Below, piece after piece: positions 35,016 to 56,300 of a stretch of DNA of 64,000 nt. The translations under genes and the position numbers were made by a program. Source of the DNA: Pterobdella sp. o SKG-2022 (lineage: Eukaryota > Annelida > Clitellata > Hirudinida > Piscicolidae); contig OZ038327.1 of the NCBI GenBank assembly GCA_964035795.1, positions 5,853,133-5,917,132 of the forward strand, given 5' to 3'. The first letter of the stretch is position 1. Each line of letters opens with the position of its first letter. A model generated the notes under the pieces. That model saw nothing but the letters and a program-made list of their open reading frames with translations, was not told the DNA's origin and searched no databases.

Positions 35016-36542
35016 TTTGAATAAAATATTGGAAAATACTATTTAAATAAAATATTTAAAATAATTATTTAAATATATGTTTAAATTAATATTAAAATGA
35101 ATATTCATCAAATATGAATTTTGAAGATACCAGAGATATTAATAATTTAGATCAAACAAAAGTTAATGAAATACTAATTCCAATTATGATGATCAAAAAA
35201 AATTAAAAATTAAGCTCTATAGAAGTTCAAAGTCTCATGTTAATCCACTTTCAAATTAACTTTCATTATTTGCATTTGCAAACATAATTTATATTTTTTT
35301 TTTTTTTTTTTTCTACACATCACTTATTTTTCCACCAATTAGTTGTTATTTGCTTCTCCTACCATTTATACTTTGTTTTTTAAAGTTTTTTGCTTTTATT
35401 TTTTGCATTGTTATTTTTTTCACCTGTTATTTTTCCAACTTTTTCCAAAGTAGGTCGAATCGATGACATAAAACACCAACTTGCCCGACAAAATATCCTC
35501 ATTTAATTGGATATTGTGAAATTAAAAAATATCATAAGTTGACCAAATGCAATAAAAATCTCAGATTCTTATGAAATTTTAAAAAATCACCAGTTTGAGA
35601 AAGCATTTCAAGTTTGCCCTAGTCTTCAAAAGTTTGTTAATCTTGTGATATATGGTCTTATAAGCAGTTTAAGAAATTAGTTAAGTTCATAGAAGTGCTA
35701 TGAATTCGTATGAATGAAATATAACCCCAACACACTTTGGAATGCCGCTGTTTTCTATTGTTTTCTTAACATTTTTTTGGTATTAAAAATTTGTTTTCGC
35801 ATGGAAGGTAGCATCCTAATGGAGTCACGTGTTTTCATACATATTCATTTCACCAGGAAACTTGAATGATTTTTGTTCAATTTTATCGTATTTCATTTGA
35901 TCAGATGTTTAACATTGTATAAACAACTTAAACGTGCTGTCTTATGATTCTCTACTTGATCAGCTCTTCATTATCTCTTTTCATTCTTATACTGAAGCTG
36001 CTTTTTCTCTCTCTGTTTCTTTTTTCTACCTCTAGTCTCAAATCTTTTTTTTTATTATATTTTTTTTAAAACCTCAAAATTCTTCTCTTCATAACAGAGC
36101 GCCTTTGAACGATGCGTAAGAGGCGTTATATGTGGTTTACTTGAAGAAGATTGTTGCAAGTACCAATTCTGAGTATTTGATAAGTCCAGTAATGAACGAT
36201 GTTTTTTTTAAAATTCAGTTATACATAATAATTTTGAACCTTTCTTATGATATTGTTGTATGGAAGTTTACGTTTGTCTTATGGCCCAGATTGCTCAGTT
36301 GTAGGGATTTAGTTCATAAACATATTGTATGTAAACATTAGAGTGCAGGTTCAAATGCTGGAAGAGTTTTGATTTTTTTATCTTTATGAATATACTTTAC
36401 TTCATATATATTTCAGATTTTTTAGCACTGAATACCATATTGGAAAGAGTATGAGACCATTATATGCTGCATTGTTATGAAAAATAAAAATTTCTTATTG
36501 TTATTATTCATAGAGTCATTACTATTATTTTGTTGATCGCAG
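35016..36542. other. Upstream region of ALT, first coding exon not found
   Basis: AT-rich DNA. The ALT exon at 36543 has a good acceptor and continues a presequence, so at least one upstream exon with the start codon should be here or farther 5'. It was not identified. ORF 36132-36341 has no recognisable content. Confidence 0.35.
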
Positions 36543-44488
<7,946 letters not shown>

Positions 44489-44652
44489 GTGCGTGATGAT
44501 AATGATGATATTGATTATAATAAAAAGGATAATAATAATAATAATAATAAATAAACTATACATGAAAGAATTTGTGAGTCTATTTTAACTGGTTCCACAC
44601 TTGTTTCAAAATACAATTTCAAAAACGCCACTTTTTAACGTTTCAAGTGTTT

Positions 44653-44852
44653 NNNNNNNNNNNNNNNNNNNNNNNNNNNNNNNNNNNNNNNNNNNNNNNN
44701 NNNNNNNNNNNNNNNNNNNNNNNNNNNNNNNNNNNNNNNNNNNNNNNNNNNNNNNNNNNNNNNNNNNNNNNNNNNNNNNNNNNNNNNNNNNNNNNNNNNN
44801 NNNNNNNNNNNNNNNNNNNNNNNNNNNNNNNNNNNNNNNNNNNNNNNNNNNN
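44653..44852. other. Assembly gap of 200 N
   Basis: The gap follows ALT exon 9. Its true size is unknown. Missing ALT exons could lie in it if it is larger than written. Confidence 0.99.
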
Positions 44853-45469
44853 GATTCAAATTATTTTTGATGTGAATTTTTTGTAACTTCTTAATGTTGA
44901 CGATTACAACATATGTAGGCAAAATTTTGACCCATGACACTGATAAGTTTTATGACATAACGTTCTTGATCCCCTATTTAATTTTGGAGGTATAATTTTA
45001 ACGATCCTAAATAGAAGCCATGTCTTATCTTAAAAGTAAGACTTGCGCATGATGGCATGCTTCAGATTCACTTGATGTACATTAAGATTCTAAGTGGCCT
45101 TATTTGATGTTGATAATTTTTCATTACTAATGAAGTTTACTCACCACATTTTCTTGCTGCATGCGTCATACAACTTTGGTGCTAAGTACATCTAATGATA
45201 TGAATGGTAACACGTGATATTTACAGGGTTGTTGGAATGCTAGGCAGCCATTTTGAATTATCGATTTTTTAATAATTTTACTTTCTTCTAATAAACTTAT
45301 TTCAAAAATTTCAAATTTCTACATGTGTTACTTCTGATGCTATATTTTTTGTATGAATGGGTTTTTGAAGAGATGGATGGATTAGCTGGTAGATGGATGG
45401 GTTAATGGAGAGATGGATGGGTTTTTGGAGAGATGGATGGACTAGCTGGTAGATGGAAAGATGGACGAG
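44853..45469. other. No gene recognised after the gap
   Basis: AT-rich sequence, then ATGGATGG repeats from about 45350. No sequence resembling the expected ALT continuation (a YQDNVY-type block or the SKG lysine block) was found in any frame. Confidence 0.5.
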
Positions 45470-45800
45470 TTCTGGGCATCACGTTAAAAGGCACCTGTCC
45501 AAAGCAAGACATTAAAAGGCATCTACCTCTCAGCGTTTAGGCCTGCTAGCTGGTGGGGCTGCTACCCTTTCAGGGTGCGAATCTAAACGACCCTTCCCTG
45601 TCCTCCAGTAATCCTTTATGGTTACTAATTTTATCTTGTTTCAAGACAATTTTTTGGAGCACAGACTGTTTCATCAGTCTGCTTTCATCACGCTAGATTC
45701 TTAGGACAAGTGCAAAGAAACATCCAAAGACCAACACTATCAGCCTGATGATGAAGATAGGGTACGTTTCTAACCTAAACGGCGGAACATGGGGGTAATA
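45470..45800 (+). repeat. Dispersed repeat R, copy 2 (longest)
   Basis: Starts near GGGCATCACGTTAAAAGGCA and contains GGCCTGCTAGCTGGTGGGGC, CAGGGTGCGAATC, CAGTCTGCTTTCATCA and GATGATGAAGATAGGGTACG. It matches 23636-23900 in the same orientation and 52195-52445 inverted. Confidence 0.65.
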
Positions 45801-46229
45801 AAAAAAATGGATGAGTTGATGGATAAATGACAATAATTATGGTTTTGATAGATGGATAGCTTGTGAGAAAGAAATTAATAGATTTTTTTAATTCTATAAT
45901 TGATGAAATGAACAAAGTAAAAAATCACTCATCATAGAATATTCAAAGTTGATTCCTGACAACCTATTGAACAAATTTCGAAGTTGTTAAGAATCTTTAG
46001 CTTGCGCAAAAAAATGTTTCCAAAAAAAATCAAAGCTAACAATCTTTGAGTTTGACTTTTCTATTTATTTTTCAAATAACATGTAGTGTCCACTGTGTGA
46101 TTTTGATTTGTGTAAGAGATTCAAAAAACCTCCTAAATTTTTTATCTTGTACTCTCTGATTTAACATTTTCTATACAATTTAAAATATTTTATTTTGCAA
46201 CTTCTGAACTCTATTTACTGAAAAAGAAT
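45801..46229. other. No gene recognised
   Basis: AT-rich DNA between repeat R and the start of LINE-L. Confidence 0.4.
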
Positions 46230-49200
46230 TAAAAAGAGTTTTCAGGTTAGGCAAAGCTAAAGACACTGATAGACCACTACTTATCGAGTTTCAGGAGAGA
46301 ACAATGAAAAATGCAGTGTTGGAGAGTTTAACAAAACTTAAACAAGCTGATGAGAAATACAAGAAAATATTGGTGACGCATGATATGACAAAAAAGGAAA
46401 GGGAGCAATGCAAGAATACAGTAAAACTGCAAAGAAAAACAAAGCTCAGATAAGTCGGGGAAATGGGCATTCAAGGTAAGAGGTCAGCCTGGAGCCATGA
46501 GGGTAGTGAAGATGAGAAAATATCAATTACAAAAATTCAGAGATCGAAGAGAGAATCAGCAAAGCTAAGCAGATTGAAATGCTTCTACGTACATGCAAGA
46601 AGTGTGGTAAACAAAGACAAAAGGACAGAACTTGAATTATATGTTGACAAGGAAAAACCTGATGTCATTGGTATAACAGAATCCTGGGCCAAAAAATCTA
46701 TAGAAGACAGTGAACTCGAACTGGATGGGTACATCATGTTTAGGAAGGACAGAGAAATTCATGGAGGAAGAGGACATAGGGGTGGGGTACTACTGTATAT
46801 AAAGGACAACCTGATGGCCTTTGAAAGAACGGACCTGAAAGATGACAGATTTAAGAAAAGTGTTTGGTGTGAAATCAAAAACAAAAACGAGAAAATGGTA
46901 ATAGGTTTGTGCTATCGTCCTCCTGACTCGAGTAAAGAGAACGATATTGGACTTCATGAACTAATCAACAGAGTTACCACAGGAGCATGCATCATAATGG
47001 GAGATTTCAACTTTCATATAGATTGGAACAAGAAGCAGGGCAAAAAACCATCGGAAGACCTATTTTTGGAATGCATAGATGAAAACTTTTTCACTCAGCA
47101 TGTGGTTGAGCCAACAAGGGAGGAAAATATACTTGACCTAGTAGTCTCTACCGAAGAAAACATGATTGAAGATGTGCAGGTAGGAGAGAGATTTGGCTCT
47201 AGTGATCACCAGATTATAAGATTTACCATTGCTTCAGAACACGAAATTGAAGAGATAAAACACAAAAAGCGATTCAACTACTATAGAGCAGATTTTCATA
47301 AAGTCAGAAACAAAATCAAAAAAAAGAACTTGAAACAGAGATTGGCAGGTCTTGGAGTACAGGATAAATGGAAGAAGTTTGCGTCATGTATGAAAGAAGT
47401 TGTGGAAGAAACAGTACCAACATATAAAAGAAACACCAAAAAATGTCCTTGGGTAAATAAAGATGTTATAAAAACCAGGAAGCCAAGTATAAAGCGTGGA
47501 AGAAAATGCAAACAAACCTTAAAAGTGACCTAAATATATTTAGAACAAACGCTGGAAGACATACAGAAGAAACGAGAATTAAATATGTTGAAAAAAGAAA
47601 CTTGGCAAATAAATCAAAAAGGAAGGCAATTAAAGACAATGAGACAAAGCTAAGTCAAAACATTAAAAGAGACAGCAAAAGCTTTTACAACTACATGAAG
47701 AGCAAACAAAAAAGAAATACGAAGATTGGACCACTAAAAAACAACCAAGGCATTATGGTTACAGATAATGAAGAAACTGCAGAAATGTTGAACAAGTATT
47801 TTGGATCAGTATTGACGCAAGAAGACACGAAAAACATCCCAGAACCGATGTTATTATTTGCAGGAAACCAGGAGCAGATGATAAATACGGTAGATATTAC
47901 AGAAGAGATATTTGTGAAGATGCTAAAATCTCTCAAAGAAGACAAAACTCCAGGAGTAGATGAAATGCATCCTAAATTTTTGAAGGAAGTGCGGAACGAA
48001 ATAAGAGCGATTATAGCTGAATTATTTATAGAATCCATCAAAACAGGTGAGATACCAAAAGACTGGAGAGATGCCATCGTTACGCCATTATTCAAAAAAG
48101 GCCGCAGAAGCGACATTAGCAACTACAGGCCAGTCAGCTTAACATGCAATGTATGTAAAGTGCTAGAAAAAATAATAAAGATGAATATGGTTGAACACCT
48201 CATGGAAAATGAAATAATTAAAAGTAGCCAGCACGGATTCATGAAAGGGCGATCTTGTCTGTCTAACCTATTGGACTTCTTTGAAGAAGTGTACGAAAAT
48301 GTAGACAGTGAAAACTCTGTTGAAATCATCTATTTGGATTTCGCTAAAGCATTCGACAAAGTGCCACATGAACGACTTGTCAAGAAGTTAGGATCGTGCG
48401 GGATATCTGGTAACCTGCTCCGATGGATTACTAACTGGCTAAAGAACAGGAGACAACAAGTGCGTATCAAAGACAAGAATTCATCCTGGATTAATGTTAC
48501 AAGTGGAGTTCCCCAAGGTTCGGTGCTGAGACCTCTGCTATTCGTTATATATACAACGATATTGACTTTGGGATAAAATCAAAAATATCAAAGTTTGCTG
48601 ATGACACGAAACTGTGTGCGAAGGTCAACAATGAAATAGATGCGGAAGTACAAAGACTTGATTTGGAACGGATATATAAGTGGTCTGAGGATTGGCAAAT
48701 GTTTTTCAATATAGATAAATGCAAAGTAATGCACATGGGAAAAAAGAACAGGATTTTTCAGTATCATTTGGGCAATCAAGAGCTACGATCGACAGAAGAA
48801 GAAAAAGATCTCGGAGTCATGATACACAAAAACATCGAGGCAATGTACTGTCGTAGCGGCCAAAGCAAATCAAATACTTAGATTTATCAGAAGAACGGTG
48901 GTCATCAGAGAGAAATCAATAATCTTAAATTTGTATAAGACTCTAGTTCGACCCCATCTGGAATATTGTGTTCAGGCGTGGAGTCCAGATTTGCAAAAAG
49001 ACAAGAACATTCTGGAAAAGGTACAGCGGAGAGCGACAAAGATGATCAAACGACACGAGAAACTTCAATAAGAAGAAAGATTATGAGAATGTGGACTGAC
49101 AACTCTAGAAAAAAGAAGATGCAGAGGAGATTTAATACAAACCTATAAATTAATCACCAGAAAAGAGGATACACCATTTACCAGATTCTTCCAACTGGAA

Positions 49201-49440
49201 ACCAGAAAAGGCCTACGAGGACACAAATACAAATTATTTAAGAAGACTGGAAGTCGAATCAAGCAGAGATTCTTCAGTAGCAGAGTGATAAACGCCTGGA
49301 ATGAGCTTAGTGATGAGACAGTTTCCGTGGAAACAACCAACAATTTTAAAATCAAGATAGGCGAGCTAGGATATTAGATATATTCAGCAGTGGTTCTCAC
49401 ACAGACTCTAGTCTACTGAACCACTTTAAATTCAGTTATG
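46230..49440 (+). mobile_element. LINE-L: CR1-like LINE, ORF1 end plus near-complete ORF2, three or more frameshifts
   Basis: 46230-46450 reads as the ORF1 C-terminus: RLGKAKDTDRPLLIEFQERT, KKEREQCKNTV. ORF2 begins at 46463: endonuclease CFYVHARSVVNKDKRTELEL, PDVIGITESWAKK, GLCYRPPDSSKENDIGL, IIMGDFNFHIDWN, FGSSDHQIIRFTIA. After a frame change near 47500 come DKTPGVDEMHPKFLKEVRNE, PVSLTCNVCKVLEKI, SQHGFMKGRSCLSNLLDFFE, IYLDFAKAFDKVPHERLVKK, SGVPQGSVLRPLLF; a frame change near 48560; KISKFADDTKLCAKV (FADD intact), SEDWQMFFNIDKCKVMHMGK; further shifts near 48845 and 49065; LNLYKTLVRPHLEYCVQAWS, IKQRFFSSRVINAWNELSDE. The original stop is near 49376. Confidence 0.92.
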
Positions 49441-50304
49441 TTTATGAACCAATTGTTTTCAGTAACAAGCTCCTGTACTGCTTTCATCAACATACCCCTC
49501 TACAAAACCTCTCTGTATCTACTCAGATTGGTGAATATAACCAAGTTGCTTTATCTTCTGTTAACTTACTGCTCATTTCATGTTAACCATTCTGAAATTG
49601 TGTATCTTCTAATTTATCATTTATTTTCTTTTTTTTCGACACATCTTTTTTCGCCAAAACCACTGCTTAAAGCAACAATGACATAAAATTTCGTAGTGAT
49701 GTTTAAATCATTATTGTGCGCAAGTTTAATCTGAAATAAAAAAGTGCCTTGGAAACAAAATCAAATTTTTTCGATAATCTTTCACCAACTTTTCTATAAA
49801 CACCACACAACTGAGTGAAAAAGAGTGGGTTAAAACACCGCTGTAAGAAATCTCGAATTTTTTTGCATAGATTTTTAAAAATTTAATTCTCAACATATGT
49901 GAATGTTGGTAGAACTATGCAAAACATGAAGTTAAAGGCTTATAAAAACTGATGCAACTGCATTCTTTGAAATTGTTAAAATCTTTGAAATAAAAAATTT
50001 GTTTACACGGTTTGAATATCTAGAATTATATGAAAAAATTTTAAAAATAAAACGAGTCATGAAAGCGTTTGAAAATCTTCAGTCCGAATCAAATTTTATT
50101 AGTATCGAAATTGAAATCAAAAATAATTTAACGATTTTAAAATAGTTTTAAATCAGATAAATGACTATTTTCTTATTAATTTATAACGGCAAACTAACAT
50201 CGCAAGCTTTCACCTCTGTAATTAAATTCCTTGCAATGTGCGATAACAACTTTAAATATTGAAAATGTTCTCTAAAGTTTAAAAAAATAATGAAATAGTA
50301 TAAA
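49441..50304. other. Upstream region of USP30
   Basis: AT-rich DNA without a gene. The promoter and 5' UTR of USP30 should be here, but no element can be named. Confidence 0.4.
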
Positions 50305-53300
50305 ATGCATAATTTACAACTAGCTCTTTTGGGTGTGATAAGTTCTGTCACATTGACTGCGGTTTACCTCATCTCGAAACTCAACCCTTTTGTCCAAAAA
50401 AATCAATCTCAAAAAAGTAAGAAATCTAATCATTTTTTAACTATTAGTTTGGTTTATTTTATAACAGTTTAATCTTATTCTTTCAAGCAACCGCAGACGA
50501 CATTACGCAATCTTGCGTGCTACTCCAACAACCATTCTATTTGCTTTTTTGTTTCATTACTATATTTTTTATGTTGTTTTTATGTTTTCAATATTGATCT
50601 TAAACTATTTTTTTAATTATAGAACTTTAGAAATCAGCATTATCCTGATATTATTTTGAACAAGTTTTTGATTGCCCATACTATATTTAATACCTTTGTA
50701 ACAGCTTTTCCACCATCATCACATTTTTTAAACATTTGTATAATTAAAATTTTTTTCTGGCAGGGTGTTTGCTATTAACTCTGATATGTCTGGATATTTA
50801 ATTTATTCAAGTACCTCCAGTTCACATCAAGTCTACCTCGTTACATCTTAATTCTTTCATCAAAATAAATTTTCAAAATCACTTATTAATTTTATATACA
50901 TAATTATCTGTTTGTTCTTAACTTCAACACACAATGGCAACATGATTCTTTCAACCATTTTATTGTGTTGTGGACCAGCTTGGTGGTGGTGCCAAGTGGG
51001 CCTCATGTCTCTGAGCTCTGCTTTTTTGTTTGAGACAGCTTTTTTTTGTTCATTAAGGCATCAAATGAAAGCTATTCTGATTATGGAACCTTTTTTTATT
51101 TTCTCAGAAAATGATAAGTTTATTTTCAGCACCATCCAAAGTTTTCTTGGTGATGTTGGGAAATGGGACATTGTTCGAAATAGTGTCTTTTCAATATGGT
51201 TTGGCTATAATAAAGTGTACTAAAATGAAATATTGACTATGTCTATGATGAAGTATAATAGCCTAAATCAAACTGTAAGGTCAAAAAACTCAAAGTATTT
51301 ATAAAAGACACAAAGATTTTTGAAAGACTAGCTTACAATATCACTTATGTAAGCTAGTCTTACAAAAAACTTCATGTCTATTTTTGAATAAATACTTTGT
51401 TTTTATTGACCTTACAAATATGTCTATAAAACATGAACTGCATGAATTTATAACCCACACAAACATTCAAATGCATTAGAACTTTGGCGAGGGAAACAAA
51501 CAAAAAGTATTTATTTAATCCATGAAGCTTTTCATTAGAAAATCTTATCATAATTACCTACCCATCTCACAGGATCCAACCCAGGTGTGGTGAACATTGG
51601 CAACACATGTTTTGTTTCTTCCACACTTCAAGCTCTCTCCACATGCTCATTGGTGCATGGGTGGCATACTCCGTCCCAAGTAAGTTTGAGGAAACAACCG
51701 AGGAGGGATAGGATTGGGGCTTGGTTACAGAGGATTGTTGAGCACTCTGATGTTAACCATTTGCTTGCTTATCAGTTATCACATGCTCTACGAGGTTAGA
51801 GTTTAAGCTTTTATTGCTCACACACCACCCTACATCACACACACCACTCTGATACAGTGTTAAACAACTTGACTCCATTGAACCTATCCTCATATCACCC
51901 CCTCCCTCTTTTCTTCTGCCTCTCATCCCATGGCTGGTCCATCCCTCAATGCCAGCATGATGCTTTTGAGTTTTTCCACATCCTTCTCCAATCTCTCTAT
52001 GAGGAAGCTCTTAAGACTCCTTATCCTGTCTCTCACTGGGTAGGTGGTAGGATGGGTAGATAGTGTGTTGGGTGAGTGATGGGTTGCTAAGTTGGGTAGA
52101 TAGTGGTTTGGTGGGGTAGGTAGTGAGTTGGGATGGGTTAGTGGTGTAGATGGTTGTTTGATGGGGTAGATGGAGGTTTACATATAAAGAACTTATCCTT
52201 GGAAGCTAGCCTGATGAGAAGAGGCTGATAAAACAGTCAGTGTGAGATCTTCCAAAAAAATTAACTTGACTAGATAAATTTAGTAGCCCAAAAAGATCAC
52301 TGGAAGACAGGGAAGAGTTTTTTAGATTTTTACTCTGAAAGGGTAGCAGCCCCACGAATTAGCAGATCAAAAATGTTAGGGCACTAAGTGTTTTTTATTG
52401 TCATGCCCTGGACAGATGCCTTTTAACGTCATGCCCATGACCTTAATTACTGGATTCAATTGTTCCATAGTGACTAGTTTCATATTTAATGAATCATTCT
52501 TTTTGATTTGTAAGTTTTAGTTTTGAGTTGAAGCAAATAGAATTTTAGCTAAAATATGGCATGTAGTGGTGCATGGGATGAATATAATGTATAATGGCAC
52601 ATCTCCTCACGTTGATGACTCACCACAGGACCTGCCAGCCATCAAGCAGGGTGGAGTCTGCATCAAAGCTTGTCATAACAACAAAAATAATAAAATCAAT
52701 AATAACAATAATGATCACACAATCAAAAGTAATGACAATGACAACAATAATGGGAACAAGAGCAGCAACTTCAACAGCATCATCACACCACTTCTCACCC
52801 ATCCTTTCAGAGGTCGTTTCCACAGCCAACTCATCTGCAAAAATTGTCTCAAAAAAGTATTATTTTTGTTATTATTTTTGGTTTTATAACCATATTATAA
52901 ATTGCTCAAAAGAAGTGCTTACTAGTTTTTTATAACAATTGCATACATGACATGACAAATGGTGGCCTCCTATCTTTTGTTACTAATGTTATTACTATGA
53001 TAACTGACATGTGCTCTTGTTCACCAATATTGAGGCTATAATCAATGTTATTACTATGATAACTGACATGTGCTCTTGTTCACCAATATTGAGGCTATAA
53101 TCAATGTTATTACTATGATAACTGACATGTGCTCTTGTTCACCAATATTGAGGCTATAATCAATGTTATTACTATGATAACTGACATGTGCTCTTGTTCA
53201 CCAATATTGAGGCTATAATCAATGTTATTACTATGATAACTGACATGTGCTCTTGTTCACCAATATTGAGGCTATAATCAATGTTATTACTATGATAACT

Positions 53301-56300
53301 GACATGTGCTCTTGTTCACCAATATTGAGGCTATAATCAATGTTATTACTATGATAACTGACATGTGCTCTTGTTCACCAATATTGAGGCTATAATCAAT
53401 GTTATTACTATGATAACTGACATGTGCTCTTGTTCACCAATATTGAGGCTATAATCAATGTTATTACTATGATAACTGACATGTGCTCTTGTTCACCAAT
53501 ATTGAGGCTATAATCAATGTTATTACTATAAGTTGATAGACAAGTATGGAGAAAAAATTATGTTATGTCACCGAACTGAAGATCGGAGGCACTACTACTA
53601 CTATTACTATAAACATCACCGCAACACCCCATCATCAGACTCCAGCCAGATATGACTCTTTTGAGGGGGTCACTCTCCATCTGCCCAATAAGAATGTATG
53701 TATCATTATTATTGTTATTATAATTACCGATTGATGACATATGTTTCATCATCATCACTTAAAAATGCTTCATCATCACTTCTTCCTTTCCACGAAAGAT
53801 TTCCATGAGCTTTATTCATAGTTGTTTTTATTATTTTTAAAGAGCGCTTTTTTAATATTTTATTTTTATACTGTTTAGATATTATTTTTTGCTATTATTG
53901 TTTTCGAGTTAGTTTTTTTTTTAATAAATTTATTATTCTATTTATCGTTATTTTTATTATAAATTTTTAAATGTTATTAATTGATAGGATCACATTATTT
54001 CATATCAACTTCTCAAACATATCATTTGAGTCCATATTTTTCACAGCTACAAAATTCATACTGCACCACACTTCAGTGCATGAAAAAATTGCTTAAGCCT
54101 CTTTATCATTAGCTTTCATTATCACCATTTTCCCACTCAAAAATCTTACCAAACCACACCAATTATCCTAACCTTACCCTCCTACCACACCACAATCCGT
54201 CCTACCTATTCATTCAACCACTTCAGCCCTATAATCCACCCTACCCATTAACCATCCCAACAATTCAAACATCACCACCTCAAACTGACCAGGGTGTGGC
54301 AAGTATTAAAGAGATGTTGACTGGGATGGTAGGTGTTGAGGTGGTGGTGATGAATTGTGAGGCTTGCAAAAAAAAGGGGGATTTCTTCAAAAAAACCACA
54401 TTTGCCAAGGTTGCATGAGTATAAGATGGTGGAGTGCTCGTAATTTATTTAAAATATTTTTGGTTCGGTATTTTCATTGACTTTTTCACTCACTTTAAAA
54501 AAGGATAAATCTTAAAAGATCGCAGTCATTGACACAATAACGATCTTTTTATTGTGTATTTTTGTTTTTATGATTTTCAAAAATTTTCTCCAAACAAAAT
54601 TGTAACCGTTGACACATTCAACCCACAGCTGCCTGACATCTTGTGTTTCCAGATTCAGAGGACCATGTGGTCATTAGATGGACCTTACAAGAGAGATGAT
54701 CATGTCTGCTTCCCTGATCACCTCAATATGTCTCCTTATGTCTCTCTCTGTCACTCTGTGCCCTTCCCTTCGCTGCTAGCCAATAAAAGCGGTGTTGGTG
54801 GTAATAGAGGCGCGATGGGTATCAAGAAAGTTGATGGTGTGGTTAACAGTGGTGGTGATTTTAATGACGATAAGGTGGCCAAAAATAATGATAAACATGT
54901 GAATAAGAAAGATGAGGGGAGGGTGAATGGTGGGGAGGATGGGTGTTCAAATAGGAGAGGTGGCTTGCCTAATGACGATAATTTTGATAGCGGTGTGTAT
55001 GGTGAAGATGAAGATGATGTTGGCGAAGTAAGCAACATTTCTATGGTCAATACTCGGAAAACCAATGATTTTAATACATTTAATGATAATGATACAAAAT
55101 CTACGACAAGAAACGCAGACAATAACGAAAGCAACGGTTGTTTTATGAATAATTACATGGACAACAAAAATAATAATCAAAGCAGTAGTACTCTCAGTAA
55201 TAATACTAGTAATCAAAATAATAGTAAAAATAGTAAACATAATACTAATAATAATAAAACTTCCAATAAACAAACAAATAATAGTAATGGTACAAGGAAC
55301 ACAGAGGCGCACACACAACAACACAGGCTTCTTAAAGCCCTCCATTACTACCATCACTACACCCCTCTCAACCTCTCCCACCATAACAAGCCTTATATAA
55401 ATACCACCAAAACTAATACAAATTATAATACTAATACAAATGATATTACGAATACAAATGATGACATCAATGCTAATAATGATAGTCAAACATTAGACGT
55501 GCATAAACCATCCAAACTTTTCTTCTCTTCACACCATGTTTGTTATTACTTTCCATCTCATGCCACTATAATAGTATTCATACTTTGTTTTTGTCGTTCA
55601 TCTTGTATTTCCATTTTGTCATGATTTTCATAAGTTTAGTGGCATTTAGTGCTACATAATGTGACGTCAACACACTCACCTCATCTTAACATTCATCATC
55701 ATTTTAGCATTATTTTCCTAATCATCATCATCATCATTGAAACACCATTTTCCTAATCATCATCTTCCTTACACCATTATAAAATTACAATTTTGTCCTT
55801 CACCACAGTCTCCCTCATACGCTGCTGACGTCACAAGCCTGGCAGACGAGTATAAGCGAGATCAAATACAAACAGGGTCAGTCCATCAATTATTTGCACT
55901 CACTACCATGTGGTTCGACAATAATAGTAAGGGTAATATGAAAAGTACTAAATTGGAAAGTTAATTGAAATAAATATTATAATAATGCAGAAATAATAAT
56001 ACCAATAAAATAGACGTAATAATATAAACAAATACTATGAAGAATGAAATAAAGATATACATAGAAAACATCAAAGTGATAATAACAGGGGTCATGGGTA
56101 CCGCTTAATGGCGGTAGTGGTGCACTTGGGCTCTGTGGCGTCAGGACACTTCATCACTTTCAAGAGAACTGCATCCAGGCTGGGAGTCAGGTTCCCTAAT
56201 AGGTGCCTTGTTTGTCTGTTTATCTATTTCTGCTTGTATGTTTACCTATCTATCTTTTTATTTCTTTTAATATCTGACAGTCGTTTTTGTTAATTATATG

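Noticed and set aside
52985..53530. Regular repeats resembling a CRISPR array
   Set aside because: Units are contiguous 59-bp copies without unique spacers, in the intron of an animal gene; it is a minisatellite.
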